A DNA stretch of 64,000 bases, taken from positions 62,001-126,000 of the forward strand of contig NZ_NQLA01000003.1 of NCBI RefSeq assembly GCF_002252705.1, in the 5' to 3' direction. Position 1 is the stretch's first letter, and each line of letters starts with the position of its first letter. Positions 43,844 through 52,975 of the stretch are shown here, one piece after another. The DNA comes from Vulcanococcus limneticus LL. Lineage in GTDB: Bacteria > Cyanobacteriota > Cyanobacteriia > PCC-6307 > Cyanobiaceae. A program made the translations under genes and the position numbers. The notes under the pieces were generated by a model. That model did no database searches and had not been told where the DNA came from. It saw only the letters and a program-made list of their open reading frames with translations.

Positions 43844-44323
43844 ATGCGTCGCCTTTTCGCTGTTCTGATTTCCGCCCTGTTGATCTTCGGCTTCGCCCCC
43901 GTGGCCAAAGCCGACGTCGCAGGCCTCACCCCCTGCGCCGAGAGCGCCCGTTTCCAGCAGCGGGCCAGCGCAGCCAAAACCGAGCAGGCCAAGGCCCGCT
44001 TCGAGCGCTACAGCCAGGCCGTCTGCGGCACTGACGGCTTGCCCCACCTGATCGTGGACGGCCGCTGGAGCCACGCCGGTGACTTCATCATCCCCGGCAT
44101 CGCTTTCCTCTACATCGCCGGCACCATCGGCTGGGCCGGTCGGGGCTACCTGCAGGCCATCCGCAACCGCAAGGACGCCACCACCCTGGAAATCCAGATC
44201 GACCTGCCCCTGGCCTTCAAGAGCACCCTGGCCGCAGCCAGCTGGCCCCTGGCCGCCTTTGGCGAATTCACCAGCGGCAAGCTGACCGAAGCCGACAGCA
44301 AGATCACCGTCTCCCCCCGCTGA
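43844..44323 (+). CDS. psaF: Photosystem I subunit III (PsaF)
   Basis: PsaF (159 residues) is a lumen-facing PSI subunit near the P700 donor side. It has a cleavable signal peptide ([22 protein letters not shown], then DVAGLTPC), the PsaF lumenal part [13 protein letters not shown] and [22 protein letters not shown], and the transmembrane segment [22 protein letters not shown]. The two cysteines (CAES, VCG) form the conserved disulfide. It is transcribed with psaJ, 39 nt downstream. Confidence 0.98.
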   Translation: MRRLFAVLISALLIFGFAPVAKADVAGLTPCAESARFQQRASAAKTEQAKARFERYSQAVCGTDGLPHLIVDGRWSHAGDFIIPGIAFLYIAGTIGWAGRGYLQAIRNRKDATTLEIQIDLPLAFKSTLAAASWPLAAFGEFTSGKLTEADSKITVSPR

Positions 44324-44362
44324 TCCAGCGGACCTCCTTCCATATCCCCAGGGTCTGATTCG

Positions 44363-44479
44363 ATGAAGAAATTCCTCACAACCGCGCCGGTCTTCGCCGC
44401 GATCTGGTTCACGCTCACCGCCGGCATCCTGATCGAGTTCAACCGCTTCTTCCCCGATCTGCTCTTCCACCCCCTTTGA
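44363..44479 (+). CDS. psaJ: Photosystem I subunit IX (PsaJ)
   Basis: This 38-residue single-span PSI subunit begins [20 protein letters not shown] and continues [18 protein letters not shown], an unmistakable PsaJ sequence. It packs against PsaF and binds chlorophyll. The gene is short and easily overlooked. A strong terminator lies 26 nt after the stop. Confidence 0.97.
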   Translation: MKKFLTTAPVFAAIWFTLTAGILIEFNRFFPDLLFHPL

Positions 44480-44505
44480 AGGCAGCTCCGATCTGAAGCC
44501 ATAGA

Positions 44506-44530
44506 AGCGGCCCCAAGGGGCCGCTTTTTT
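44506..44530 (+). terminator. Rho-independent terminator of psaFJ
   Basis: AGCGGCCCC pairs with GGGGCCGCT over nine base pairs with an AA centre, followed at once by a T-tract (TTTTT). It is the clearest intrinsic terminator in the window. Confidence 0.92.
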
Positions 44531-44535
44531 GTGCG

Positions 44536-44660
44536 CATCCAACTCGTGCGCGTCAAATTCGTGAGCTGCAGATTGCTGCGCAGCACATTGCTGAGCAGCA
44601 CATTGCTGAGCAGCACATTGCTGAGCAGCACATTGGTGAGCAGCACATTGGTGAGCAGCC
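44536..44660 (-). repeat. 15-bp tandem array, minus strand reads as pentapeptide repeats
   Basis: There are eight consecutive 15-bp units. The first three are degenerate (44536, 44551, 44566), three identical CAGCACATTGCTGAG copies follow (44581-44625), then two variants with GGTGAG (44626-44655). Because 15 bp equals five codons, the minus strand reads LTNVL x2, LSNVL x3, RSNLQ, LTNLT, RTSWM. The recurring [ST]-N-[LV]-x-x is the pentapeptide-repeat pattern. The frame runs into psaJ antisense and has no obvious start, so it looks like a remnant or a new expansion rather than a working gene. Confidence 0.75.
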
Positions 44661-44730
44661 TTGCCGACTCAGCCGGATGCTGCTGCCGCCATCGCCTCGA
44701 GCCAAGCGCGGCGGCTCGTGCCAGGGCCCC

Positions 44731-45321
44731 TCAGCCGCCGAGCCCCATCAACTGCTCCAGCTCCAGCAGGGCCTGATCCAGGTCGGCGTTCACCAGCACG
44801 GCATCGAACTCGGCCTCCGCCTCCAACTCCACCCGAGCCCGCTCCAGCCGGCGGGCGATGGCCTCCTCACTGTCGGTGCCGCGGCCACGGATGCGCCGCT
44901 CCAGCTCCTCGAACGACGGCGGCTTGACGAAGATCTGGAACCCGGCCGGGAAGCTGCGACGCACCTGACGGGCCCCCTCCAGCTCGATCTCCAGCAGCAC
45001 CGGCCGCCCCTCGGCCAGGTGTTGCTCCACAGGCTGCCGGGGCGTGCCATAGGCATTGCCGGCGAATTCGGCCCACTCCAGCAGGCCGCCGGCGGCCACG
45101 GTGGCGTCGAAGCCCTCACGGCTCAGGAAAAAGTAATGCTGGGCGTCCACCTCGCCGCTGCGGGGCGCGCGGGTGGTGGCCGAAATCGACAGCCAGATCT
45201 GGGGGTGGCGCTGCAGCAAGGCCGCCACCAGGGTGCCCTTGCCGACCCCGCTGGGGCCGGTGATCAGAAAGAGCCTGCCGGCGGGGGCCGCCGCGGAGGT
45301 CGCCATCACTGCGCCAACCAT
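44731..45321 (-). CDS. gmk: Guanylate kinase
   Basis: The enzyme phosphorylates GMP to GDP with ATP. It has 196 residues. P-loop [17 protein letters not shown]-binding [21 protein letters not shown] with the tyrosine/serine contacts, [19 protein letters not shown], and [50 protein letters not shown] is the lid region. The order psaF-psaJ-gmk (convergent) is conserved in picocyanobacteria. It is functionally downstream of GuaB3 in GTP synthesis. Confidence 0.96.
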   Translation of the reverse strand: MVGAVMATSAAAPAGRLFLITGPSGVGKGTLVAALLQRHPQIWLSISATTRAPRSGEVDAQHYFFLSREGFDATVAAGGLLEWAEFAGNAYGTPRQPVEQHLAEGRPVLLEIELEGARQVRRSFPAGFQIFVKPPSFEELERRIRGRGTDSEEAIARRLERARVELEAEAEFDAVLVNADLDQALLELEQLMGLGG

Positions 45322-45380
45322 GGGCCTGCAGAGTAGGTGTGGCCTCGCCCCGCCCCATGGCCCCGCCGACCCTCCAGGCC

Positions 45381-47153
45381 ATGGACCTCACTGCCCTGCG
45401 GGCGGTGCTGGCCGAACTGCGGCCCCTGCTGGTGCCCAGTCGGTTTGAGAAGGCCCAGCAGAGCGATGCGCACACCCTGCAGCTGGGCTTCCGCAACATG
45501 GCTGGACGCCCCTGGCTGGAGCTGAGCTGGCTGGCGGAGGCGCCGCGGCTGCTGGCGATCGAGCCCCCCGCCCGCGGCGGCGACGGCAGCACTTTGGCCC
45601 AGCAGCTGCAGCACGGCCTGGCGGGCCTGGCGCTGGTGGAGCTGTGGCAACCCGGCTGGGAGCGGGCGGTGGAGCTGCGCTTCGCGCCCCGGCCCGGGGA
45701 GCCCATCCAGCGGACGCTGGTGGTGGAGCTGATGGGACGCCACAGCAACCTGTTCCTGCTCGATGAGGAGCGCCGGGTGGTGGCCGCCGCCCGCCAGGTG
45801 CGCGAGAGCCAGTCGCGGCTGCGGCCGATCGGCACCGGCGATGCCTACACGCCGCCCCCAGCGGCGGCCGGTCGGCCGCCGAGCCTGGGGGAGAGCTTCG
45901 AGCACTGGCAGGCCCAGCTGCGGCTGCTGCCGCTGAACCTGAAGCGAGCCCTGCTGGACAGCTACCAGGGCGTCAGTCCGGCCCTGGCCCTGCAGCTGGC
46001 CGGTGACCGCCCACCCGAGGCCACAGCGCTGTTGGGGCGTCCGGTGGACAGCCTCACGCCAGACGAGTGGCAGGAGCTCTGGCGGCGCTGGCGGGCCTGG
46101 CTCAGCGCCCTGGAGGCGGAGCAGTTCGCCGTCGCGGCCGGCGGGGCAACGGCCTACCGCTGCTGGTCCGATCCAGACGCGTTAGCCGCACGGCAGCCAG
46201 CCACCGCCGCGCCTGAGCCGCCCCCAGCGCCAGCCCCGACCGCCGCGGGGATCAACGCCTTTCTGGCCGCTTACCACCACCGGCAACTGGGCGGACGCCA
46301 GCGGCGTCAACGGCTGCACAACCTGGGCCAGAAGCTGGGCCAGACCCTGGAGCGGGAACGACAGCAGCGGCAGCAGCAGCAGCACCTGCTGGATCAGGTG
46401 GAGAACAGCGACGCGCTGCAGCAGCAGGCCGATGCCCTGCTCTGCCTGGCGGCCCCGGGCCGGGAGCAGATCGACGAGGCCCAGCGCCTCTACAAGCGCG
46501 CCCGCAAACTGCGGCGCTCGGTGGCGGCGATCACGCCCCGCCTTGAACAGCACGACCAGCGCCTGGCCCAGCTGGAGGCGAGCCTCACCTACCTGGACCA
46601 GCTGGGGGCCGACCTGGCGGCGGATCCAGGCCATAACGGCGCGGAGCTGCAGCGGCAGCTCGATGCCCTGGAAGAGGAGTGCGAGGAGCTGCTGGCGGGG
46701 CGGCGCGGCGGCGGGCGGCGCGAGCGGCGGGCCCAGCGCAGCGGCGGCGAACCCCAGCCCCTGGAGCTGCGCAGCGGCGGTGGCCTGCGGCTGCAGGTGG
46801 GCCGCAACCACCGCCAGAACGAGTGGATCAGCCTGCGCCAGGCCCGCCGCGGCGACCTCTGGTTCCACGCCCAGGAATGCCCCGGCAGCCACGTGGTGCT
46901 GAAGGGCTCCGAGGCCCCCACCGGCGACGCAGACCTGGCGGACGCCGCCGCCCTGGCCGCCCACTTCAGCCGCGCCCGCGGCAACGCCCGGGTGCCCGTG
47001 GTGATGGTGCCCACCGAGGAACTGCAGCGCATCCCCGGCGCTACGGCGGGCACCGTGCGGCACCGGGGCGGCACGGTGCTGTGGGCGGAGCCTGGCCGGG
47101 CCCTGGCGCTGCTGGGGCCAGTCCCTAGCCTCGGGCGGGATCCAGAGCCATGA
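45381..47153 (+). CDS. rqcH: NFACT-family ribosome quality-control protein (RqcH)
   Basis: The protein has 590 residues from ATG 45381 ([20 protein letters not shown]); an upstream GTG at 45339 is less likely. It has an NFACT-N domain, a long coiled coil (about 300-450: [20 protein letters not shown] and the surrounding heptads), and the C-terminal NFACT-R domain ([33 protein letters not shown]). RqcH recruits tRNA-Ala to stalled 50S subunits and adds alanine tails. The stretch ISL-x-x-A-x-x-x-D-L-W-F-H-A is diagnostic. It overlaps tatC by 4 nt. Confidence 0.92.
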   Translation: MDLTALRAVLAELRPLLVPSRFEKAQQSDAHTLQLGFRNMAGRPWLELSWLAEAPRLLAIEPPARGGDGSTLAQQLQHGLAGLALVELWQPGWERAVELRFAPRPGEPIQRTLVVELMGRHSNLFLLDEERRVVAAARQVRESQSRLRPIGTGDAYTPPPAAAGRPPSLGESFEHWQAQLRLLPLNLKRALLDSYQGVSPALALQLAGDRPPEATALLGRPVDSLTPDEWQELWRRWRAWLSALEAEQFAVAAGGATAYRCWSDPDALAARQPATAAPEPPPAPAPTAAGINAFLAAYHHRQLGGRQRRQRLHNLGQKLGQTLERERQQRQQQQHLLDQVENSDALQQQADALLCLAAPGREQIDEAQRLYKRARKLRRSVAAITPRLEQHDQRLAQLEASLTYLDQLGADLAADPGHNGAELQRQLDALEEECEELLAGRRGGGRRERRAQRSGGEPQPLELRSGGGLRLQVGRNHRQNEWISLRQARRGDLWFHAQECPGSHVVLKGSEAPTGDADLADAAALAAHFSRARGNARVPVVMVPTEELQRIPGATAGTVRHRGGTVLWAEPGRALALLGPVPSLGRDPEP

Positions 47154-48004
47154 GCGACACCGACAACCCGCCGACCCCCGAGAACCCGCCGGGCCCGCCC
47201 AGCGCCCCGGCCCCGATCCGGATCCCCCCGCCAGCGGCGGAGCAAGCGCTCCAGCCAGCGGAGCCCCTCGGTCCGGACGACTTTCCGGGCGAGGTGGAGA
47301 TGAGCCTGGTGGAGCACCTGGAGGAGCTGCGGGGCAGGGTGCTGCGCAGCCTGCTGGCGGTGGTGCTCGCGGCGGCGGGCTGCCTGGCCCTGGTGCGGCC
47401 GCTGGTGCGGTTGCTGGAGGTGCCCGCCCATGGCATCCGCTTCCTGCAGCTGGCCCCCGGCGAATTTCTGTTCGTATCGCTGAAAGTGGCGGGCTATGCC
47501 GGCCTCAGCCTGGCCCTGCCCTGGGTGCTCTACGAGGGCCTGGCCTTCGTGCTGCCGGGCCTCACCCGGCGCGAGCGCCGGCTGGTGGCTCCGGCGGTGG
47601 CGGGTTCGGCCGTGCTGTTCGCCGCCGGGCTGGCCTTCGCCTGGTGGGCCCTGGTCCCGGCGGCCCTGCGCTTCCTGGTCAGCTACGGGGCCGATGTGGT
47701 GGAGCCACTGTGGTCGATCGAGCGCTACCTCGACTTCGTGCTGCTGCTGATGGTGGCGACGGCCCTCGCCTTCCAGCTGCCAGTGCTGCAGCTGCTGCTG
47801 GCGGCCCTGGGCGTGGTGAGCGCCCCCACGATGCTGCGGGCCTGGCGCTGGGTGGTGCTGGTCGCCGCCCTCGCGGGGGCCGTGCTCACCCCCTCCACCG
47901 ACCCGGTGACGATGCTGCTGCTCACCGGGGCGATCACCGCGCTCTACCTGGTGGGCGTGGCCCTGGCGGCCCTGGCCGGGGGGCTGCGCCCCGCCCAGGC
48001 CTAG
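47150..48004 (+). CDS. tatC: Sec-independent protein translocase TatC
   Basis: TatC is the twin-arginine receptor subunit of the Tat pathway. The 284-residue protein has a disordered Pro-rich N-terminus, then MSLVEHLEELRGRVLRSLLAVVLA, the family signature. Six hydrophobic spans follow; LQLAPGEFLFVSLKVAGYAGLSLALPWVLYEGLAFVLPGLTRRERR holds the conserved F-x-x-x-x-K and P-x-x-x-Y-E motifs (here PWVLYEGLAFV). ALTPSTDPVTM is near the end (VLTPSTDPVTMLLL). It sits just upstream of petC, whose product is a classic Tat substrate. ATGA overlap with rqcH. Confidence 0.95.
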   Translation: MSDTDNPPTPENPPGPPSAPAPIRIPPPAAEQALQPAEPLGPDDFPGEVEMSLVEHLEELRGRVLRSLLAVVLAAAGCLALVRPLVRLLEVPAHGIRFLQLAPGEFLFVSLKVAGYAGLSLALPWVLYEGLAFVLPGLTRRERRLVAPAVAGSAVLFAAGLAFAWWALVPAALRFLVSYGADVVEPLWSIERYLDFVLLLMVATALAFQLPVLQLLLAALGVVSAPTMLRAWRWVVLVAALAGAVLTPSTDPVTMLLLTGAITALYLVGVALAALAGGLRPAQA

Positions 48005-48360
48005 AGCAGGAATTCCGTGGCCCGGCCCTCGGGCAGCTCCAGGGCCAGGTTCATGGCCTTGCCCAGCCGCGGGCGATCGCTGGTGGTGGAGAGCCACTGC
48101 CGCACCTGGGCCGCCACCCCTAGGCCATTCAGCTGGCCCACCAGCTCCTCCAGCCGCTCGGCGTAGGCCTCAGCGCTCAACGGAAACGACTGCTGCTCCA
48201 GGTAGGCCCACATCACCTGCAGGTAGGGGCGACCGCGGCGCACGATCAGCTGCAGGTCGTAGGAGGCCTGCCAGCGGCTGCGCAGCAGCTCCAGCACCTC
48301 CGTGGCACTGAGGGGAGCGGCGCCGGCGGAGGCGGGATCGGGTTCAGGAGCGAAGAGCAA
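48001..48360 (-). CDS. DUF3067 family protein
   Basis: The protein has 119 residues from TTG 48360; an in-frame frame extends to 48453 without a better start. DUF3067 is a cyanobacterial/plastid family of unknown function. The conserved core is LSATEVLELLRSRWQASYDLQLIVRRGRPYLQVMWAYLEQQSFPLS, then YAERLEELVGQLNGLGVAAQVRQWL, and RPRLGKAMNLALEL. It is soluble. Its stop codon overlaps the tatC stop on the opposite strand (CTAG). It is divergent from petC. Confidence 0.82.
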   Translation of the reverse strand: MLFAPEPDPASAGAAPLSATEVLELLRSRWQASYDLQLIVRRGRPYLQVMWAYLEQQSFPLSAEAYAERLEELVGQLNGLGVAAQVRQWLSTTSDRPRLGKAMNLALELPEGRATEFLL

Positions 48361-48457
48361 GGCTGGCCTCGGGCAATGCGCAAGGGGCTCGCAACAGCAT
48401 GTTGCAGGCTGGCGGCGGAGCCCAGTGGCGCCAGGCCCTGCGGGTATGGGCAAGGTT

Positions 48458-48463
48458 CATAAT
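48458..48463 (+). promoter_or_regulatory. Candidate -10 box of petCA
   Basis: CATAAT matches the TATAAT consensus in five of six positions and lies 38 nt upstream of the petC ATG, in the space shared with the divergent DUF3067 gene. No clear -35. Confidence 0.4.
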
Positions 48464-48501
48464 GGGCGCCACGTTGCAGTGGCCACCCCCAGCCGCCCCG
48501 T

Positions 48502-49050
48502 ATGACCCAGATTCCAGCGTCCTCGTCCAGCGGTGATGTGCCCGGAATGGGTCGTCGGCAGTTCATGAACCTGCTGACCTTTGGGTCGGTCACCGGCGTG
48601 GCGCTGGGTGCCCTGTACCCGGTGGTGAACTATTTCATCCCCCCCAAGGCCGCTGGCGGCGGCGGCGGCACCACCGCCAAGGATGCGTCCGGAAATGCGG
48701 TGACGGCCAGCGGCTGGCTCAGCACCCACAAGGAGGGCGACCGCAGCCTGGTGCAGGGCCTCAAGGGCGACCCCACCTATCTGGTCGTGGAGGGCGCCGA
48801 TGCCATCGGCAGCTACGGCATCAACGCCATCTGCACCCACCTGGGTTGCGTGGTGCCCTGGAACGAGGGCGCCGGCAAGTTCATGTGCCCCTGCCACGGC
48901 TCCCAGTACGACGCCACCGGCAAGGTGGTGCGCGGTCCCGCTCCCCTCTCCCTGGCCCTGGCCCACGTATCCGTCGAGAACGACAACGTGTTCCTCAGCC
49001 AGTGGACCGAAACCGATTTCCGCACCGGCGAGAAGCCCTGGTGGGCCTGA
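48502..49050 (+). CDS. petC: Cytochrome b6f Rieske iron-sulfur subunit
   Basis: PetC (182 residues) carries the 2Fe-2S cluster that oxidises plastoquinol at the Qo site. The N-terminal [23 protein letters not shown] holds the uncleaved twin-arginine signal anchor. A glycine-rich hinge ([11 protein letters not shown]) follows, then the cluster boxes [10 protein letters not shown] and CPCHGSQYD. The C-terminus [10 protein letters not shown] is typical. The nearby tatC fits its Tat-dependent insertion. It is followed 38 nt later by petA. Confidence 0.98.
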   Translation: MTQIPASSSSGDVPGMGRRQFMNLLTFGSVTGVALGALYPVVNYFIPPKAAGGGGGTTAKDASGNAVTASGWLSTHKEGDRSLVQGLKGDPTYLVVEGADAIGSYGINAICTHLGCVVPWNEGAGKFMCPCHGSQYDATGKVVRGPAPLSLALAHVSVENDNVFLSQWTETDFRTGEKPWWA

Positions 49051-49088
49051 TCTCCTCCCCCCCGTCCCCGTCTCGCCCCGACCGCCCC

Positions 49089-50021
49089 ATGCGCCGTTCC
49101 CTCCAACTGCTGCTGAGCTCCCTGCTCGTGCTCGGATCCGTCTTCGCAGCTCCCCAGGCCAGCTGGGCCTATCCCTTCTGGGCCCAGCAGAACTACGCCA
49201 CTCCCCGCGAAGCCACCGGCAAGCTGGCCTGCGCCAACTGCCACCTGGCCAAGAAACCAACCCACGTGGAACTGCCCCAGGCCGTGTTCCCCGATGAGGT
49301 GTTCAAGGTGGAGGTGGAGATCCCCTACGACACCAGCGTGCAGCAGGTGGCCGGCGACGGTAGCACCACCGGTCTGAACGTGGGCGCCGTGGTGATGCTG
49401 CCTGACGGCTTCAAGCTGGCCCCCGCCGATCGCCTCAGCGAGGAACTCAAGGAGGAGACCGCCGGCGTCTACGTGACCCAGTGGAGTGACAACGACCCCA
49501 ACATCCTGCTGGTTGGCCCCCTGCCTGGCGACCAGCACCAGAAGATCGTCTTCCCGATCCTCTCGCCTGATCCCGCCACCGACAGCGCCATCCACTTCGG
49601 CAAGTACCAGCTGCACGTGGGCGGCAACCGCGGCCGCGGCCAGGTGTATCCCACCGGCGAGAAGAGCAACAACGGCGTGTTCAACGCCTCTGCCACCGGC
49701 ACCGTCCAGTCCGTGGAAGCGGGTGAGAACGGCGGCTCCGTGGTCGTGATCCAGACCGCCGACGGCAGCAGCGTCAGCGACGCGATCCCCGCCGGCCCCA
49801 GTGTGATCGTCAAGGCGGGCGAGAGCATCAGCGCCGGTTCGGCCCTCACCAATGACCCCAACGTTGGTGGCTTTGGCCAGCTGGATGCCGAGGTGGTGCT
49901 GCAGAACCCCGTCCGCATCTATGGCCTGCTGGCCTTCTTCGCCAGCATCGTCCTGGCCCAGATCCTGCTGGTGCTCAAGAAGCGCCAGGTGGAGAAAGTG
50001 CAGGCCGCCGAAGGCATCTGA
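49089..50021 (+). CDS. petA: Apocytochrome f
   Basis: Cytochrome f (310 residues, ATG 49089) passes electrons from the Rieske protein to plastocyanin or cytochrome c6. The signal peptide ends ASWA, exposing YPFWAQ; this N-terminal Tyr is the axial heme ligand. The heme site is CANCHLAKK. Large lumenal domain landmarks are [46 protein letters not shown] and [20 protein letters not shown]. The C-terminal anchor is [25 protein letters not shown]. It shares one base with the lgt start. Confidence 0.98.
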   Translation: MRRSLQLLLSSLLVLGSVFAAPQASWAYPFWAQQNYATPREATGKLACANCHLAKKPTHVELPQAVFPDEVFKVEVEIPYDTSVQQVAGDGSTTGLNVGAVVMLPDGFKLAPADRLSEELKEETAGVYVTQWSDNDPNILLVGPLPGDQHQKIVFPILSPDPATDSAIHFGKYQLHVGGNRGRGQVYPTGEKSNNGVFNASATGTVQSVEAGENGGSVVVIQTADGSSVSDAIPAGPSVIVKAGESISAGSALTNDPNVGGFGQLDAEVVLQNPVRIYGLLAFFASIVLAQILLVLKKRQVEKVQAAEGI

Positions 50022-50929
50022 TGCCCCACCCCCTGGCTGCGGTCTCGGCGATTGCCCTGACCTTCACCTCCCCCGGGCCCCTGCTGTTCCAGCTGGGGCC
50101 CTTTTCCCTGCGCTGGTATGGCCTGCTGATCGCGCTGGCGGTGCTGCTCGGGCTGCTGGTGGCCACCCGCCTGGGCCAGCGCCGGGGCATTGAGCCAGCG
50201 GTGATCGCCGACCTGCTGCCCATCCTGGTGCTGGCCGCCGTGGTGGGTGCCCGCCTCTACTACGTGGCCTTCGAATGGCGCCAGTACCAGCTGAACTGGC
50301 TGGATGCCCTGGCGATCTGGCGCGGCGGCATCGCCATCCACGGCGCCCTGATCGGCGGCACCCTGGCCCTGATCCTCTACACCCGCTGGCGGCGGATCCC
50401 CTTCTGGACCCTGCTGGATGTGCTGGTGCCCTCAGTGGCCCTGGGCCAGGCGATCGGCCGCTGGGGCAACTTCTTCAACTCCGAGGCCTTCGGCCTGCCC
50501 ACCGACCTGCCCTGGAAGCTCACCATTCCCTTCGCAAACCGGCCGGTGGAATTCCTCGACCAGAGCGGCTTCCACCCCACCTTCCTCTATGAGTCGCTGT
50601 GGAACCTGGGGGTGTTCGGCCTGCTGCTGCTGCTCTTCCGCCTCGGGCAGCGGGGCAGGATCCAACTGCCGGCTGGCGCCCTCAGCTGCATCTACCTCCT
50701 GAGCTACAGCACCGGTCGGGTGTGGATCGAGGGCCTGCGCATCGATCCGCTCTGCCTGGTGGGGGTGCCCCCCTTCTGTGAGGGCGGGCTGCGCATGGCC
50801 CAGCTGGTGAGCCTGCTGTTGATCGCCGTCGGCGGCCTGGGCCTGTGGTGGCTCTACGGCCAAGGCCGCTCCCTGCCCGATCCGAGCGGCGTGGGCAACT
50901 CCAATCCAAACGGCGGAGCAACACCTTGA
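50021..50929 (+). CDS. lgt: Phosphatidylglycerol-prolipoprotein diacylglyceryl transferase
   Basis: Lgt attaches diacylglycerol to the lipobox cysteine of prolipoproteins at the inner membrane. It has 302 residues and seven spans. The signature is [20 protein letters not shown] (the G-R-x-G-N-F-x-N-x-E box), with [15 protein letters not shown], the essential-arginine/His region [15 protein letters not shown] and [31 protein letters not shown] is typical. It starts at the petA stop and overlaps cobM by 4 nt (TTGA). Confidence 0.96.
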   Translation: MPHPLAAVSAIALTFTSPGPLLFQLGPFSLRWYGLLIALAVLLGLLVATRLGQRRGIEPAVIADLLPILVLAAVVGARLYYVAFEWRQYQLNWLDALAIWRGGIAIHGALIGGTLALILYTRWRRIPFWTLLDVLVPSVALGQAIGRWGNFFNSEAFGLPTDLPWKLTIPFANRPVEFLDQSGFHPTFLYESLWNLGVFGLLLLLFRLGQRGRIQLPAGALSCIYLLSYSTGRVWIEGLRIDPLCLVGVPPFCEGGLRMAQLVSLLLIAVGGLGLWWLYGQGRSLPDPSGVGNSNPNGGATP

Positions 50930-51786
50930 GCGACGGCCCGAGCAACACGCACCCCGCCGCCAACGGCCCAGCTGACGGCCCCGCTGAAGAACCGACCGGC
51001 TCACCTGGCCACGGCGTCGTGAGCAGCGGCAAGGTCTGGATCGTGGGGGCCGGCCCCGGAGCCCCTGACCTGATGACCCTGCGGGCCCTGCGGGCCGTCG
51101 AGACGGCCGAGGTGCTGGTCTGGACGGATTCCCTGGTGAATCCCCAGATCGCCGCCCTGGCCCCCGAGGGCTGCGAGCGGCTGCGCACCAGCACCCTCAC
51201 CCTGGAGGAGCTGATGGCCGTGATCATCGACCGGGCCAGAGCCGGCAGGAAGGTCGTGCGGCTCCACGATGGCGACACTGCCCTCTACAGCGCCCTCAAC
51301 GAACAGCTCTGCCGGCTGGTCGATGCGGGGATCGCCGTGGAGGTGGTGCCCGGCCTAAGCGCCTACCAGGCCACCGCCGCCAGCCTCAGCAGCGAGCTGA
51401 CCATTCCAGGCCTGGTCCAGACGATCGTGATCAGCCGGGCCGGCGGTCGCACGGGCGTGCCGGAGCGGGAATCGCTCGCCAATCTGGCCTCCCTGGGGGC
51501 ATCCCTATGCCTTTATCTCAGCGCCCGTCATGTGGAGGAGGTCCAGGCCGAACTGCTGCGCCACTACCCCGCCGACACGCCCGTGGCGATCGGCTACCGG
51601 GTGAGCTGGCCGGACCAGTGGCTGAGCGTGGTGCCCCTCAGCTCCATGGCGGCGGTGAGCCAGGAGCGCCAGCTGATCCGCACCACCCTCTACATCGTCA
51701 GCCCGGCCCTGGCAGCACCAGGGGAGGCGCGCTCGAAGCTGTACTCGGCCAGCCACCACCACCTGTTCCGCGGCGGCGCGACCTAG
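50926..51786 (+). CDS. cobM: Precorrin-4 C11-methyltransferase
   Basis: CobM (CbiF family) methylates C11 of the corrin ring during cobalamin synthesis with SAM. It has 286 residues from TTG 50926, in a TTGA overlap with lgt. The first ~35 residues are a low-complexity lead. The family core is [88 protein letters not shown] and [17 protein letters not shown]. No other cob genes nearby. Confidence 0.94.
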   Translation: MSDGPSNTHPAANGPADGPAEEPTGSPGHGVVSSGKVWIVGAGPGAPDLMTLRALRAVETAEVLVWTDSLVNPQIAALAPEGCERLRTSTLTLEELMAVIIDRARAGRKVVRLHDGDTALYSALNEQLCRLVDAGIAVEVVPGLSAYQATAASLSSELTIPGLVQTIVISRAGGRTGVPERESLANLASLGASLCLYLSARHVEEVQAELLRHYPADTPVAIGYRVSWPDQWLSVVPLSSMAAVSQERQLIRTTLYIVSPALAAPGEARSKLYSASHHHLFRGGAT

Positions 51787-51831
51787 AGGAACGCCCCCCA
51801 AGGCTCAGCGGGACCCGGGCCCTCGATGTTC

Positions 51832-51837
51832 TAAAGT
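51832..51837 (+). promoter_or_regulatory. Candidate -10 box of tRNA-Val
   Basis: TAAAGT (TANNNT) sits 10 nt before the mature tRNA 5' end, in a locally AT-richer stretch (GTTCTAAAGTC). Confidence 0.4.
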
Positions 51838-51847
51838 CTGGAGGTGC

Positions 51848-51919
<72 letters not shown>

Positions 51920-51922
51920 TTC

Positions 51923-51956
51923 AAAGCTCCTGCACTGCAGGGGCTTTCATGCTTTT
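51923..51956 (+). terminator. Terminator downstream of tRNA-Val
   Basis: AAAGCTCCTGCA (from 51923) pairs with TGCAGGGGCTTT (to 51947) around a single C, with one T-G wobble, followed by CATGCTTTT. A hairpin this close to the tRNA 3' end is a likely intrinsic terminator. Confidence 0.7.
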
Positions 51957-52051
51957 CAGGGGCGCCATCGGGCCTGCGCGGCCGAGGAAGCTGCACAGTT
52001 CGGCAAATCAAGTGACAATTTGGCAGTTATCAAAACGGCCGCCACCGGGAA

Positions 52052-52975
52052 ATGCCAATGAGTGCAGGCGATCCAGTCTCGCCGAACGCCGAAGCCGTGC
52101 CACCCGCTGCAGGCGCAGAACAGGGAAGCGAACGCCCGCCCGACGGCGACCCCCTGGTTCAGCTCGGTACCAGCCTGCTGGAAGCCCGCCAGGCCCGGGG
52201 ACTCGATCGTGCCACCCTGGCCAGCCAGCTGCACATGGGAGTGGAGCAGCTGGAGGCCCTGGAGACCGCCGACCGTAGTCGTCTGCCGGAACCGGTGTTC
52301 GTTGTGGCCCAGGCTCGCCGGGTCGCCTCCAGCCTGGGCCTGGATGTAGCCCCACTGGTGGAACCGCTGCGGGGCCTGACAGGGCCGCAGCGGGCCGCTC
52401 CCCGGCCGCTGCCGGACCGCGGCAACGAACGCAGCCGCCCTGCCGCCGGACCGCGCCGCTGGGGTCAGCCGCAGCCGCCGGCCCGTCTGCGGACAGGGCA
52501 GGTGCCGGGCCTTGGCCCGTGGCCCCAGCCCTTGGCACTGCTGGCCGGCACCGCCCTGGTCGCAGCCCTAGCAGCCGCCGGCTGGTGGACCCTGAGGGGG
52601 CCTGGAGAGCGTCCAGCCAGCCCCCAGGCCCAGGGCTCCAGCGCCGGCGAGCCAGGCCGCAGGAGTCCGACGGTCTCAGGAGTTCCGATTGCCGGTGCGG
52701 GCGCCGACGGCAGCGCCACAGAGCTGGTGCTGCGCAGCACCGAACCCAGCTGGCTGGCCGTGCGCACGGCCGATGGCGCCAGCCTGTTCGAGGGCACCTT
52801 CCAGGGTCAGCGGGCCTTCCCCCTGGGCCGGGGGCTGCAGGTGCGGGCCGGCCGCCCCGACCTGGTGACAGCCCGCGTGGGGGGCGGACCGGCCCGGGCC
52901 CTGGGGCCCATTGAACAGATCCGCTGGTGGAGCTTCAGGCCCGCCGGGCCGGCAGCGCCGGCTCAGCAACCCTGA
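52052..52975 (+). CDS. RodZ-like helix-turn-helix membrane protein
   Basis: The 307-residue protein has the RodZ layout. A cytoplasmic HTH domain (about 35-105: LGTSLLEARQARGLDRATLASQLHMGVEQLEALE, then VVAQARRVASSLGLD) is followed by a basic/Pro linker, one membrane span (PLALLAGTALVAALAAAGWW), and a periplasmic DUF4115-like domain (TELVLRSTEPSWLAVRTADGASLFEGTFQGQRAFPLG). RodZ links MreB to cell-shape control. Two ATGs (52052, 52058) are possible starts. The 3' end overlaps the convergent ppx gene by 41 nt. Confidence 0.82.
   Translation: MPMSAGDPVSPNAEAVPPAAGAEQGSERPPDGDPLVQLGTSLLEARQARGLDRATLASQLHMGVEQLEALETADRSRLPEPVFVVAQARRVASSLGLDVAPLVEPLRGLTGPQRAAPRPLPDRGNERSRPAAGPRRWGQPQPPARLRTGQVPGLGPWPQPLALLAGTALVAALAAAGWWTLRGPGERPASPQAQGSSAGEPGRRSPTVSGVPIAGAGADGSATELVLRSTEPSWLAVRTADGASLFEGTFQGQRAFPLGRGLQVRAGRPDLVTARVGGGPARALGPIEQIRWWSFRPAGPAAPAQQP

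Noticed and set aside
44146-44646. A 166-codon minus-strand frame that starts with the pentapeptide-like repeats
   Set aside because: After the repeats it runs antisense through the psaJ terminator, psaJ and psaF with no recognisable protein; treated as a repeat, not a gene.
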